Assembly: GCA_963667595.2 (NCBI GenBank)
Contig: CAXXWD010000001.1
Span: 558,001 to 622,000 of the forward strand
DNA: 64,000 nt
Direction: 5' to 3'
Source: JAHJQZ01 sp963667595
GTDB lineage: Bacteria; Pseudomonadota; Alphaproteobacteria; Rhizobiales; Devosiaceae
Below, one piece after another: positions 36,255-45,088 of this stretch. The notes below the pieces were generated by a model, which saw nothing but the letters and a program-made list of their open reading frames with translations, ran no database searches and was not told where the DNA came from. The number at the start of each line of letters is the position of its first letter. The first letter of the stretch is position 1. A program made the position numbers and the translations under genes.

Positions 36255-36357
36255 TCTTGGTAACTTGCAAGCGGTCCGGCAAAGCCGGACGCGAAGCGCC
36301 GGTGGCGCTTCGCGAGCGCAGCAAGGCCATGAGACCTATGGTCGAATGGCACAAGCG
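36255..36357 (+). repeat. Dispersed repeat, copy 1
   Basis: A roughly 100-bp segment that matches, in opposite orientation and with substitutions, the segment at 46005-46115. Shared landmarks are ACTTGCAA, then the GCGCCxGTGGCGC palindrome, then GCAGCAAGGCCATGAGA and TCGAATGGCA. Both copies read in one frame as TCKRS...APVA...SKAMR...EW, so the family may derive from coding DNA. Confidence 0.5.
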
Positions 36358-36412
36358 GCGCAGCAAGGCCATGAGACCTATGGTCGGATGGCGCAAGCGG
36401 CGCAGCAAGATC
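36316..36412. repeat. 42-bp tandem repeat
   Basis: Two full units (36316-36357 and 36358-36399, with few differences) and the start of a third at 36400. The unit is a multiple of three and encodes SKAMRPMV-type repeats, though no start signal supports a gene. It lies between the receptor-like gene and cheD. Confidence 0.75.
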
Positions 36413-36452
36413 ACCAAACCTCTCGTCGCGCGGCACAGTGCCGATCGGCAAG

Positions 36453-36610
36453 GGAAAACCGCTGCGCACTTTCCCTGATGGCGCCGACTTTTCGTGGTCG
36501 CGCCGTCGAACCGGAAAACCGCTGCGTACTTTCCTTGATGGCGCCGACTTTTCGTGGTCGCACCATCAAACCGGAAAACCGCTGCGCACTCTTCCTGACG
36601 GCGCTCCGGG
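36453..36610. repeat. 60-bp tandem repeat
   Basis: Units at 36453-36512 and 36513-36572, then a partial third unit running to the cheD stop. Each starts GGAAAACCGCTGCG and contains GGCGCCGACTTTTCG. With the adjoining 42-bp array this fills the 450-base gap downstream of cheD. The repeats may act as a transcription barrier or be inert satellite-like DNA. Confidence 0.75.
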
Positions 36611-37198
36611 CTAGAACAGCTCGATATCGTCCGCAGGTGGCGGAGTGATCTTCTGGCGACCAGCGAGTTCGAGTTCTTCCCTGACCACCTTGCCGCTCGC
36701 CATGGAATCGAGGCGCTTGACGAAAACCCGTCCCGATTTCGGCTTGAACAACACCCGGCGCGCATAGGTGCCGCCGAGATCCTCGCCGGTGATCCGATAG
36801 CCTTCGGCCGAGAGGAAGTCGTGGACAAACTCGATGTTCTTCGCGCCAACATCGTTGAGCGCCGAATTGATGTTACCGCCCCCGAAAACCTTGATTTCGA
36901 GATTGGCCTTGTTGCCGGTTCCTCGCGACAGGACCTGATTGATCAGCTTTTCCATCGCGAAGGCGCCATAGCGCGCCGAAGCGCCGTAGCGGTCGCGAGC
37001 CGAACCCGATTGTTCGGCAAGCAGGAAGTGATTCATGCCGCCGACATTGGCAACACGATCACGAATACAGGCGCTAACACAGGATCCAAGCACCGTAGAG
37101 AAAGTCACGTCGTCCCCGGAAACGTGACAATCACCCTGATGAACTGTGGTTACAATGCCCCGGTCAAAATCCGGGGGGAGACTGGTGGTTTGGCTCAT
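36611..37198 (-). CDS. cheD: Chemoreceptor glutamine deamidase
   Basis: A 195-aa CheD. Cys40 in VLGSCVSACI and His57 in GGMNHFLL are the catalytic Cys and His of the family; FGGGNIN carries the usual Gly-rich motif. It deamidates receptor glutamines to create methylation sites and in some species docks on CheC-type phosphatases. It is divergent from a DxxxQ protein gene across a 153-bp control region. Confidence 0.94.
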   Translation of the reverse strand: MSQTTSLPPDFDRGIVTTVHQGDCHVSGDDVTFSTVLGSCVSACIRDRVANVGGMNHFLLAEQSGSARDRYGASARYGAFAMEKLINQVLSRGTGNKANLEIKVFGGGNINSALNDVGAKNIEFVHDFLSAEGYRITGEDLGGTYARRVLFKPKSGRVFVKRLDSMASGKVVREELELAGRQKITPPPADDIELF

Positions 37199-37241
37199 GC
37201 CTCATTCCTTGCGAAGATGGCACAAGTGTAGGTCCGCATTC

Positions 37242-37292
37242 GTTAGCCAATCGCTAACTACAAATGCAAAGGATGATTGGATTTTACCAATC
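37242..37292. promoter_or_regulatory. Two inverted repeats in the cheD/cheT-like promoter region
   Basis: GTTAGC-CAATC-GCTAAC (37242-37258) and GATTGG-ATTTTA-CCAATC (37275-37292) lie between divergent cheD and the CheT-like gene. Either could be an operator for a shared regulator. Confidence 0.35.
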
Positions 37293-37351
37293 GAAATATC
37301 GACTTAGGAATTGGCAAGTAGTGTTCTAGCGATTGATATGGGGAGAACCCG

Positions 37352-37705
37352 ATGTCGCTGGAGAGACTGGCGCGCGAACTTGACGAAACGGCCCGGCAAA
37401 CTGGGGAAATGGCTGCGAGCATTTCCTATGCCGTGAAACACCTCGGCGAGGCCGCCGCGGGTGACGAACAGACGCGCGAAGAAGCCATTCAGAACATTAT
37501 CGTTGCGCTACAGGCGCAGGATCGCATCGAACAGCGCTGCCACAATCTGGCGCTCGCCGTCCGCGAACTCATGGCTTCCGACAGGAGCATCAACCACACA
37601 CGTTTCGACGAAATCTGGTCGGCGCTCAGTCTCGACGAACTGGCCGTGCCCGAATTGTCGGGCATCGCCGCCCGTATCGATCACGGCGAGTGCGAGTTTT
37701 TCTAG
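37352..37705 (+). CDS. CheT-like protein with a CheZ-type DxxxQ motif
   Basis: A 117-aa, mostly helical protein. Residues 57-61 (DRIEQ) within LQAQDRIEQRCHNLA match the D-x3-Q motif that CheZ and CheX use to dephosphorylate CheY. S. meliloti encodes a small protein, CheT, beside cheD with the same motif and a proposed role in signal termination. Neighbourhood and motif both suggest a homologue, although here the gene is divergent from cheD, not downstream. No other phosphatase gene (cheZ, cheC, cheX) is seen in the cluster. The assignment rests on one short motif plus context. Confidence 0.55.
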   Translation: MSLERLARELDETARQTGEMAASISYAVKHLGEAAAGDEQTREEAIQNIIVALQAQDRIEQRCHNLALAVRELMASDRSINHTRFDEIWSALSLDELAVPELSGIAARIDHGECEFF

Positions 37706-37901
37706 GGCCGTATCGAGAAAAGTGGCTCCGGGTTTTTCCTAAAATAAACCGCCCCGACCACGCCCGTTTTTTCTTCCCTTTACAACACTGCCACAGCCTG
37801 GGCCTTCGGGGAGCCGGTCTCATGATCGCTCGAACCGGGCGAGGTGATGCACTCAAATCGCCCGATGTTTTGATCGGAAGGCTTCGCTTCAGAACGACAT
37901 G

Positions 37902-37923
37902 AAAAGGGCGCCACCCGGCGCCC
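37902..37923 (-). terminator. Terminator of the cheA-cheW operon
   Basis: On the minus strand, GGGCGCC-GGGT-GGCGCCC followed by TTTT, 27 bases past the cheW stop. Confidence 0.7.
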
Positions 37924-37949
37924 TTCATCGGTTCCGTTTCGGACGGGAT

Positions 37950-38444
37950 CTACATTTCGTTCTGGGCGCCGGCCACAATGGCATGCAGATCGATCAGGCC
38001 GACCATGTCGTTCTCGTGGGTAACGATACCGGACAACAGTTCCATATCGGAGGCATTCCCCTCGGGAACCCCATGAATGTCGTCCTTGGAAACCGTCAGG
38101 ATATCGCTGACGGCATCAACGAGAAGACCCACCCACTTTTCGCCGACCGACATGACGACGACGACATGATTCTTGGTCGGCGTGGTTTTTCCGTCGCCGA
38201 ATCGCGCCCTCAGATCGAAGATCGGCACGATGGTGCCCCTGAGATTGATCACGCCACGCACGAAATCGCGGGTATTGGGCAGCGGCGTCGCGCCGTTCCA
38301 GGCCCGGATTTCCCTGACCGTGGTGATCTCGACACCGTAAATCTGTTCTCCGATGGAAAAGGCGATGAGCTGAAGAGTTTTGGATTCGCCACCCTGACCG
38401 GCAGGCGTCTCGACATCGTCCTCGCGAATATCCAGTGCTTCCAT
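37950..38444 (-). CDS. cheW: Chemotaxis coupling protein
   Basis: A 164-aa CheW with about 20 extra N-terminal residues. The SH3-like fold shows IAFSIGEQIYGVEITTVREI, the NLRGTIVPIFDLR core, and VGLLVDAVSDIL. It couples chemoreceptors to CheA. It follows cheA by 51 bases and ends at a clear terminator. Confidence 0.94.
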   Translation of the reverse strand: MEALDIREDDVETPAGQGGESKTLQLIAFSIGEQIYGVEITTVREIRAWNGATPLPNTRDFVRGVINLRGTIVPIFDLRARFGDGKTTPTKNHVVVVMSVGEKWVGLLVDAVSDILTVSKDDIHGVPEGNASDMELLSGIVTHENDMVGLIDLHAIVAGAQNEM

Positions 38445-38495
38445 TTTTATCTCCTTCCGGCTGACGCCGTGCCCCGATCCGATTGTTCGTCGGTT

Positions 38496-40610
38496 CTAGG
38501 CTGCATTTCTGCGCGCGGTCTGCTGCTGCAGGCGCAGTCCCTGCACGTCCACGATCAGCGCCACACTTCCGTCTCCGAGGATGGTGCCGCCCGCAATTCC
38601 TTCGATTCGCTCGAAATTCTCTTCGAGCGACTTGATGACCACCTGTTGCTGGCCAATGATCTCGTCGACGATCAACGCCACCTTCTGGGTGCCTTCCGCC
38701 TCGCACAACACAACGAAACGCTGGTCTTCCGGCGTATCGTTGGGCAGATCGAATCGCGCCGCCAGATCGATGACCTGAATGTATTCGCCCCGCAGTTGCA
38801 ACACCCTGTTGCCCGTCGGCATGCGGCCGAAATCGGCGCGCGCCGTCTGCATGGTTTCCACGATCGAACTGAGTGGAATGACATAGGGACATGTGCCCAC
38901 CGCCACCAGCATGACGTCGAGAACCGCCAGAGTGAGCGGCAGCTTGAGGGTCATACGCGTGCCCTGTCCGGGCTTGGAGCGCACATGCACCGATCCGCCG
39001 ATCTTCTTGATGTTGGACAAAACGACATCCATGCCGACACCGCGGCCGGAAATATCGGAAACCTCGGTTGCCGTGGAAAAGCCCGGCGCGAAGATCATGT
39101 TGTCGATCTGCTCTTCGGTCACCTGCTGATCCGCGCCGATCAGGCCACGTTCGCGGGCAATCTGGACGACCTTCTCGCGGTTGATGCCACCCCCGTCGTC
39201 TTCGACGGTAATGAGGATGTTTCCGCCCGCCTGCTCGGCGGAAAGCCGGATGATGCCGGTTTCCGGTTTACCCGCAGCGATACGCTTTTCCGGGCTTTCG
39301 ATGCCATGATCGGCCGAATTGCGGATCATATGGGTCAACGGATCGGAAAGCTGCTCGATGACGGTCTTGTCGATTTCGGTGTTTTCGCCCACCGTTTCGA
39401 GTTTGATCTTCTTGTCGGTCTTGCCCGCCAGCTCGCGCACAAGGCGCGGCATGCGCGAAAAGACCGATTTAACCGGCTGGGCGCGGATGGCCATGACCGA
39501 ATCCTGCAGCCCGCGCGTGGTTTGTGCCAGAACTTCGAGACCGCGCACCAGTTCCTGGTACTTCTGCCTCAGATTCTCGTCCATCTGCTGGGTCAGCATG
39601 GACTGGGTAATCACCAGCTCGCTGACCATGTTGACCACGCGATCAACCTTGTCGAGATCGACGCGGATCGACTGGACCCCAACGTGCTTCGAGGCGTGAT
39701 CGGGATGATCGCCGCCCGGCGCAGAGGGCGCCGATTTCGGCGCCATGGCCGTCTTGGGCTGCTCGGCCTTGACCGGTTTGATCTCGGCGGCAAGTTCGGC
39801 GAAGCTCGGCAGGTCTTCATCGTCGAACACCGGGTCTTCGTCTTTTTCAACCAGAGAACCCCGCGTAACTTCGAGGTCGCAATCGCCTTCGACAAATTCG
39901 AAGACTTCACGGATCTTGTCTTCTGTGACCGTTTCCGAAGCGATCTGGATATCCCAATTGCAGTAAACGCCGAACGGCTCGAACTCGCCGAGACCGGGCA
40001 ATCCGCTGATATTGGCGACAACGACCACGTCGCCCAGTTCCCCCAGTTCGCGCAGCAGCAACAACGGATCGTTGGCGCGCGAATAGAGTTCGGAATGCGG
40101 AACAAAATGAACCAGCCAGTCATCACCGCCGGCCGGCTCGTCCTTATGGTCCAGATCGACGGCGACCGGGGTGAACTCGATATCGAATTCTTCCATCGGC
40201 TCGCCGCCGTCGTCCTCGTCGGTATCGCCCTTGGACAGGGCGATGAACCGCGCCTTTTCCTCGGCGCCATAATCGGAGGCAAGGGTTTCGCCATCGCGCG
40301 CCGCCGCCACGAAGTCGGCGACGAGGTCCACGGACCGGATACACAGGGCGACGACCTCGTCGGTCAGCTCGACCTTGCCGTTGCGGACATAGTCGAGCAG
40401 TGTCTCAAATTCATGGGCAAATCCGACGAGTTCCGTGAAATTGAAGGCACCTGCGCCACCCTTGATCGAGTGGATCGCACGAAACACGGCATTGAGACGT
40501 TCGGAATCCCGTTCACCTTCTTCAATCGCCGTAAATTGTTCTTCGAGCTCTCCAAGAAGCTCGGAACATTCGTCGAAATACGTTGCCTTAAAGTCGTCAA
40601 GGTCACTCAT
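38496..40610 (-). CDS. cheA: Chemotaxis histidine kinase
   Basis: A 704-aa kinase. The Hpt domain has phospho-His47 (FRAIHSIKGGAGAF). A CheY/CheB-binding region lies around 150-260, followed by a Lys/Pro-rich linker. The dimerisation domain has MVSELVITQSMLTQQ. The ATPase domain has DPLTHMIRNSADHGIE (N box), DDGGG and GRGVGMDVV (G boxes). The CheW-like regulatory domain ends the protein. It phosphorylates CheY1, CheY2 and CheB in response to receptor signals. Confidence 0.96.
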   Translation of the reverse strand: MSDLDDFKATYFDECSELLGELEEQFTAIEEGERDSERLNAVFRAIHSIKGGAGAFNFTELVGFAHEFETLLDYVRNGKVELTDEVVALCIRSVDLVADFVAAARDGETLASDYGAEEKARFIALSKGDTDEDDGGEPMEEFDIEFTPVAVDLDHKDEPAGGDDWLVHFVPHSELYSRANDPLLLLRELGELGDVVVVANISGLPGLGEFEPFGVYCNWDIQIASETVTEDKIREVFEFVEGDCDLEVTRGSLVEKDEDPVFDDEDLPSFAELAAEIKPVKAEQPKTAMAPKSAPSAPGGDHPDHASKHVGVQSIRVDLDKVDRVVNMVSELVITQSMLTQQMDENLRQKYQELVRGLEVLAQTTRGLQDSVMAIRAQPVKSVFSRMPRLVRELAGKTDKKIKLETVGENTEIDKTVIEQLSDPLTHMIRNSADHGIESPEKRIAAGKPETGIIRLSAEQAGGNILITVEDDGGGINREKVVQIARERGLIGADQQVTEEQIDNMIFAPGFSTATEVSDISGRGVGMDVVLSNIKKIGGSVHVRSKPGQGTRMTLKLPLTLAVLDVMLVAVGTCPYVIPLSSIVETMQTARADFGRMPTGNRVLQLRGEYIQVIDLAARFDLPNDTPEDQRFVVLCEAEGTQKVALIVDEIIGQQQVVIKSLEENFERIEGIAGGTILGDGSVALIVDVQGLRLQQQTARRNAA

Positions 40611-40650
40611 GATTCACCGGCCGGCATAACGCCGATAGTCCTGGTTCGAA

Positions 40651-41010
40651 TTAATGCACCACCCGATGAATCACGGAGATCAGCTTTTCCGGATCGAATG
40701 GTTTGACAATCCAGCCCGTGCCGCCCGCAGACCGGCCGAGATCGCGCTTTTCCTGGCTGGTCTCGGTCGTCAAAATGAGAATGGGAAGGCTCTGGTACTG
40801 GCCTGAATTGCGCACGTTTTTGATAAACTCGATGCCATCCATCACCGGCATGTTGATGTCGGTGATCACGACATCCACGTCTTCGGTCTTGAGGACATCG
40901 AGACCTTTTTGTCCGTCTTCCGCCTGAAGGACCTCGAAGCCCGCACCCGTCAGCGTATGATGAAGCATCGCCAGAATCGTCCGGGAATCGTCAACAGTGA
41001 GTACGCGCAT
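40651..41010 (-). CDS. cheY: CheY-type response regulator (first copy)
   Basis: A 119-aa receiver domain with Asp7-Asp8, phospho-acceptor Asp51 (ITDINMPVMDG), Thr in LTTET and Lys in VKPFDPEK. It lies between a STAS-protein gene and cheA, the position of cheY1 in S. meliloti and Agrobacterium. Confidence 0.93.
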   Translation of the reverse strand: MRVLTVDDSRTILAMLHHTLTGAGFEVLQAEDGQKGLDVLKTEDVDVVITDINMPVMDGIEFIKNVRNSGQYQSLPILILTTETSQEKRDLGRSAGGTGWIVKPFDPEKLISVIHRVVH

Positions 41011-41017
41011 GCGGTGT

Positions 41018-41299
41018 CTATCCTTTCGTGAGCGGCGCGAAGTAGGGCGTTAGGCCCAACCGCTGGATGGCCGACTGCATCGGCTCGCTTGGTGTGACGA
41101 CAGCAAAACCATTCTTGTTGTGCTTGGCCGTTTCGGCGGCGCTTAGCAGCATCATCAAGGCATTGGTTGCCACCCGCTCAACGGCGGAACCATCTACTTC
41201 GGCATCCCCGCGATCGACGGCGTCCATCAATTTGTCGCGAAACGTATCGAGCGAATCGAGATCGACGATTGCGGGCAAAACCACAGCCTGACCAGCCAT
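41018..41299 (-). CDS. STAS-domain protein of the che operon (CheS/Orf2-like position)
   Basis: A 93-aa single STAS domain (VVLPAIVDLDSLDTFRDKLM, then the DGSAVERVATNALMMLL strand-helix). The usual phospho-Ser/Thr position appears to be replaced by Thr/Asn in VATNALM. It is the first gene of the che operon, seven bases before cheY1. In S. meliloti the gene in this place encodes CheS, which binds CheA and speeds CheY1 dephosphorylation; a similar role is an inference from position and size. Confidence 0.7.
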   Translation of the reverse strand: MAGQAVVLPAIVDLDSLDTFRDKLMDAVDRGDAEVDGSAVERVATNALMMLLSAAETAKHNKNGFAVVTPSEPMQSAIQRLGLTPYFAPLTKG

Positions 41300-41456
41300 G
41301 TGAGATGAACCTTCCGACCTAAAAACCCGCCCAGAGTCTCACACGTGATTGGTTTAAGAACTCCTAACCTTCGGAATAAAGGGCAGGTTTTGGTTCACAA
41401 CAAATTTGTTCTTTTTTCGTTGCAACGAAATAAATTAGCGTAAATCTAATGCACCG

Positions 41457-42482
41457 TTACGCCAGCACGTCTGCGATGGCCTGTCGATCGACATCCGCCA
41501 TATCATCGGGAACCCAGGTTGGCGCGTTGTCCTTGTCGACGAGAACAGCCCTGACGCCTTCGGCAAAATCGCTACGAACGGAGAGGAAACGGGCCAGTGC
41601 GAGATCGCGCGCCAGCACGTGGCCGATATCGGGATCCTCAAGCGCCCGCCAATAGGTCTCAAGGATCGCCTCAAGGCTGGTGGGCGAGCGTTTGGCGAGA
41701 ATTGCGATCAGTTCCGCATCGTCCGGCCCGGCAATTTGTTTAAGTCTTTCAAGGATCGCGCCGGCATTTCGTCCCGTGAAAGCCGGCGCCAGCCGATCCG
41801 CCACCGCCAAGAATTCTGCCGGACCCGGAACGACCGCGAACCGTTTCGCCGCGGCTTCGAGCGCCGGTTTGCCCCCGTCCGCGGCGGCAATCAGGCCGGC
41901 GCGCAGAGCGTCAACCGAACCCACCGGCACGACCAGATCGCAAAGATCGAGAACGATGGCATCGCCCGGTCCGACCGGCAGACCGGCAAATTCGAACAGC
42001 AATGCCCTTTGCGCCGGCACCCGGGCCAGACGGGCGTTGACCCCGACATCGCAGAACAGCCCGATTGCCGATTCCGGCATGGCATAACGCGCCCCTTCGA
42101 CGGCGATTCGCAAATGTGCATGCCCGGCAAGGCCGATTCCCCCGCCCATAACGATGCCATGAGCGATGACCACGATGGGTTTGGGATAGGTCGCGATGAA
42201 AAGATTCGTCCGGTATTCGCGCTCGTAGAACGTGAGCGCCTCCTCGATGCGGCCGTCGAGAATGCCCTGGCGCGTGGCGCGGACATCGCCGCCGGCGCAA
42301 AAGCCCTTTTCGCCCCGGCCTTCAAACAGGACGGCCGCGACCGACTCGTCGTCGCGCCAGGCCTCCAGTGCCGCATGAATCGTCTCGATCATCGCCGCAT
42401 CAAGCGCATTGATCGCCCGCGGCCGGTTGAGCGTGATGACCCCCATTGCGCCGTCGCGCCCGGTGATGATGTCGTCCGTCAC
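41457..42482 (-). CDS. Enoyl-CoA hydratase/isomerase family protein, 3-hydroxyisobutyryl-CoA hydrolase type
   Basis: A 341-aa crotonase-fold protein. FCAGGDVRA forms the first part of the oxyanion hole and GIVMGGGIGLAGH the second. The length and the C-terminal WVPDDMADVDRQAI region fit 3-hydroxyisobutyryl-CoA hydrolase (ECH_2 domain), which acts in valine breakdown. The active-site segment AMPESAIGLFCDVGVNARL differs from the usual PDVGG, so activity on this substrate is not certain. It is divergent from a SAF-domain oxidoreductase gene. Confidence 0.82.
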   Translation of the reverse strand: MTDDIITGRDGAMGVITLNRPRAINALDAAMIETIHAALEAWRDDESVAAVLFEGRGEKGFCAGGDVRATRQGILDGRIEEALTFYEREYRTNLFIATYPKPIVVIAHGIVMGGGIGLAGHAHLRIAVEGARYAMPESAIGLFCDVGVNARLARVPAQRALLFEFAGLPVGPGDAIVLDLCDLVVPVGSVDALRAGLIAAADGGKPALEAAAKRFAVVPGPAEFLAVADRLAPAFTGRNAGAILERLKQIAGPDDAELIAILAKRSPTSLEAILETYWRALEDPDIGHVLARDLALARFLSVRSDFAEGVRAVLVDKDNAPTWVPDDMADVDRQAIADVLA

Positions 42483-42571
42483 GCCACTGATTCCCCGTTT
42501 TTGCCAATTCCAAGTTTAAAAACCGCGCAGCGAGTGCTAGTGCAAGGCGCTAGAAAAGAAAACCGTCTGAC

Positions 42572-43891
42572 ATGACCAATATCCACCTAACCGGACTTGC
42601 CCGCGATCTCGCTGCACACGAAGAGAAGGGCAAGCCCATACGTATCGGCGTCATCGGCTCGGGCGAGATGGGCACCGACCTCGTCACCCAGTGCATGTTG
42701 ATGCCGGGCATGGAGCTTGCCGCCATCGCGACGCGGCGCCCCGAAACAGCCCTTGTCGCTCACGATATCGCCTATGGCAACCGCGACAAGGCCCGCGAAG
42801 TCGCGACCCGCTCCGCCATGGCCGCCGCCCTCGACATGGGCAAGACCGCCGTCACCTCAGACACCAGACTGATGGTCACCGCGCCCGAGATCGACGTCAT
42901 CATCGACGCCACCGGTAAGCCGGGCGTTGCCGCCGATTTCGATCTGGTGGCAATGGAGCACGGCAAGCACGTGATCATGATGAACGTCGAGGCCGACGTC
43001 ACCATCGGTCCCTATCTCAAACACGAGGCCGACCGGCTCGGCGTCATCTACACGGTCGGGGCCGGCGACGAACCGAGCGCCGCCATGGAGCTGATCGAGT
43101 TCTCGACCGCGCTCGGCTATACCATCGTCGCCGCCGGCAAGGGCAAGAACAACCCGCTCAACCACGACGCCGTGCCCGACGATTATCGCGAAGAGGCGGA
43201 ACGGCGAAACATGAACCCGCGCATGCTGGTTGAATTCGTCGATGGGTCCAAGACCGCCGTCGAAATGGCCGCCATTGCCAACGCCACCGGCCTTGTCCCC
43301 GACATTCCGGGCATGCACGGGCCGAAGGCCAGCCGCGAGGAACTGGCTGGCGTGCTCATCCCGAAAGAGGATGGCGGCGTCCTCAACAAGATCGGCGTCG
43401 TCGACTATACGATCGGCAAGGGTGTCGCCCCCGGCGTCTTCGTCGTCGTCAAGGCCGAACATCCGCGCATCATCGAGCGCATGGATGACCTCCATGTCGG
43501 GCACGGGCCCTATTACGGCTTTTTCCGCCCCTACCACCTCACGAGCCTCGAAGTCCCGCTCTCGGCCGCGCGCATCATGCTTTACGGCAAGGCCGACATG
43601 GTGCCCCTTCCCCGCCCCGTCGCCGAAGTCTGCGCCGTCGCCAAACGCGATCTCACCCCCGGCGAAACCTTCGATGCCATCGGCGAGACCTGCTACCGGT
43701 CCTGGACCATGACGGCCGTCGACGCGAGGGCGCAGGGCGCGGTGCCGGTGGGGCTATTGGAAGGCGGCAAGGTCATTGCGCCGGTCAGGAAGGGCGAGCT
43801 GCTGACACGGGCGAACGCGGAGCCGGACAAGACGACGCGGCTTTGGGCGCTGCGGGAGCGGATGGAGGCGATGGAGGAGGAAAGTGACTGA
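42572..43891 (+). CDS. NAD(P)-binding oxidoreductase with C-terminal SAF domain
   Basis: A 439-aa protein of the homoserine-dehydrogenase-like group. The Rossmann motif IGVIGSGEMGTDL is at about residues 24-36, followed by VDVIIDATGKPGVA-like and AGDEPSAAMELIEF segments. The C-terminal 70 residues form a SAF domain (KRDLTPGETFDAIGETCY). Such proteins act on sugar-derived acids or related compounds; the substrate here is unknown. They are sometimes misnamed FlgA because of the SAF domain. Its end is six bases from the convergent XRE-ImmA gene. Confidence 0.78.
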   Translation: MTNIHLTGLARDLAAHEEKGKPIRIGVIGSGEMGTDLVTQCMLMPGMELAAIATRRPETALVAHDIAYGNRDKAREVATRSAMAAALDMGKTAVTSDTRLMVTAPEIDVIIDATGKPGVAADFDLVAMEHGKHVIMMNVEADVTIGPYLKHEADRLGVIYTVGAGDEPSAAMELIEFSTALGYTIVAAGKGKNNPLNHDAVPDDYREEAERRNMNPRMLVEFVDGSKTAVEMAAIANATGLVPDIPGMHGPKASREELAGVLIPKEDGGVLNKIGVVDYTIGKGVAPGVFVVVKAEHPRIIERMDDLHVGHGPYYGFFRPYHLTSLEVPLSAARIMLYGKADMVPLPRPVAEVCAVAKRDLTPGETFDAIGETCYRSWTMTAVDARAQGAVPVGLLEGGKVIAPVRKGELLTRANAEPDKTTRLWALRERMEAMEEESD

Positions 43892-43897
43892 ACAAAC

Positions 43898-45085
43898 TCA
43901 CTTGCGCTCCAAGTGCACAACATTATCGTTTTCTGCATCGCCCCTAAACTGAAGCGACCGTGTTTTGAGTTCGATAACCCGTGCAGGCTCCTGACTGAAC
44001 CAATTAGCTGGCAACCCACTAAGGCTCTCAACATCACTTGCCGACAAGCAAAACTCCTGAGCTAGCTCAGATTTTGTAAGTACCTCTTGGTTCACTACTT
44101 CACGAAACACGTCGGCCAATACTCTTGGCTGCTGTAATGACCATGCTCCATCGTCATATGGCTCGCCCTTCGAATAGCCTTTCGCGCTATAGCGCTTAAA
44201 AAGACTCGTGGCGGCTTCTTCGGACAAGACACTCAATTTCCGGAGCCGGTATATTTGCGCCTTAATGGAGGTTTTCCAACGAACCTTAAGTCTCTCAAGT
44301 TCAAATAGGTCAATATTCTGTACTTCAATTGGATATTGATCTGCAGGCAACAAAAATGCAGATGCAAAACTATTTGCTTGCTCTTCGATGAGTTTCAAAT
44401 TTGTAGATAATTCATGCTCTGTAACCGCTTCATGAAGCAAAATGTGAGCCAATTCATGGGCAGCGTCAAACTGTCGACGAGCGTAAGAGGCTTTGTCGCT
44501 TGCAAGCAAGATATACGGGCGACCACTAGCCCAAGCCCCTAAGCCATCGAGCCGATCAGTATCCATTTGCTCACTCGAAACGATGACGCCCTTGCTCTCG
44601 AGGAGCACAATCATATTTTCGATCGGTCGAAGCCCAATATCCCAGTGATCGCGAAGGCGTTTTGCGGCACCCTCAATATCATCCTGCCGAAGATCTTTAT
44701 AAGACTGACCACGCAGCAGGTCTGGCATATCCACCTCGGGCAGGTATGCATAGTGGTCTGCCACCGCTGCAATGTCAGCTAGCCATTGAAGTCTTCCCGC
44801 TTGGAGTGCCCGACTGGCCTTAAGTGCAGCCGCAAATGAGCGGAAAAAGACTGTCCCACATCTTTCGTTTCTCGGCTCTAGGAAAAAGGCTTCAGGTAGA
44901 CGTAGCGTTCGCGATATTTCGGAAAGCGCTGATGGTTCTGGCGCAGACTGCTGATCCTCCCATCGACTAACCGTGCTCGGAGCGTAGCCGATGAGGTCAG
45001 CTAAAGCTCGGCTAGAGGTTATTCCCCTTACCAATCGAGCTTCCGTCAGCCGATCTCCAATAAATCCCCGAACGCCTTGAGGCAT
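43898..45085 (-). CDS. XRE helix-turn-helix fused to ImmA/IrrE metallopeptidase
   Basis: A 395-aa protein. An N-terminal XRE domain (about residues 12-66, SRALADLIGYAPSTVSRWE) is followed by a central region and an ImmA/IrrE (DUF955, COG2856) zinc peptidase domain with HELAH at 210-214 and downstream Glu in EEQANSFASAFLLP. Such fusions cleave repressors or act as antitoxin-like regulators beside a partner. It is downstream of an unknown gene with a three-base gap. Base composition is visibly lower in GC than the neighbours, suggesting acquisition. Confidence 0.85.
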   Translation of the reverse strand: MPQGVRGFIGDRLTEARLVRGITSSRALADLIGYAPSTVSRWEDQQSAPEPSALSEISRTLRLPEAFFLEPRNERCGTVFFRSFAAALKASRALQAGRLQWLADIAAVADHYAYLPEVDMPDLLRGQSYKDLRQDDIEGAAKRLRDHWDIGLRPIENMIVLLESKGVIVSSEQMDTDRLDGLGAWASGRPYILLASDKASYARRQFDAAHELAHILLHEAVTEHELSTNLKLIEEQANSFASAFLLPADQYPIEVQNIDLFELERLKVRWKTSIKAQIYRLRKLSVLSEEAATSLFKRYSAKGYSKGEPYDDGAWSLQQPRVLADVFREVVNQEVLTKSELAQEFCLSASDVESLSGLPANWFSQEPARVIELKTRSLQFRGDAENDNVVHLERK

Positions 45086-45088
45086 AAT

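Noticed and set aside
36161..36478. 105-codon frame through the 42-bp repeats
   Set aside because: No ribosome site; the repetitive basic translation looks like a product of the repeat. Kept as a repeat, not a gene.
36316..36610. Tandem arrays considered as a CRISPR array
   Set aside because: The units are contiguous without unique spacers and no cas gene is present.
37899..40706. Open frame of 935 codons on the plus strand
   Set aside because: It is the antisense shadow of cheA and cheW in GC-rich DNA; its translation is rich in Arg, His and Asp and has no domain.
41351..41368. TTAA-N6-CTAA upstream of the che operon as a CtrA box
   Set aside because: Spacing and half-site differ from the TTAA-N7-TTAA consensus, so it is too weak to annotate.
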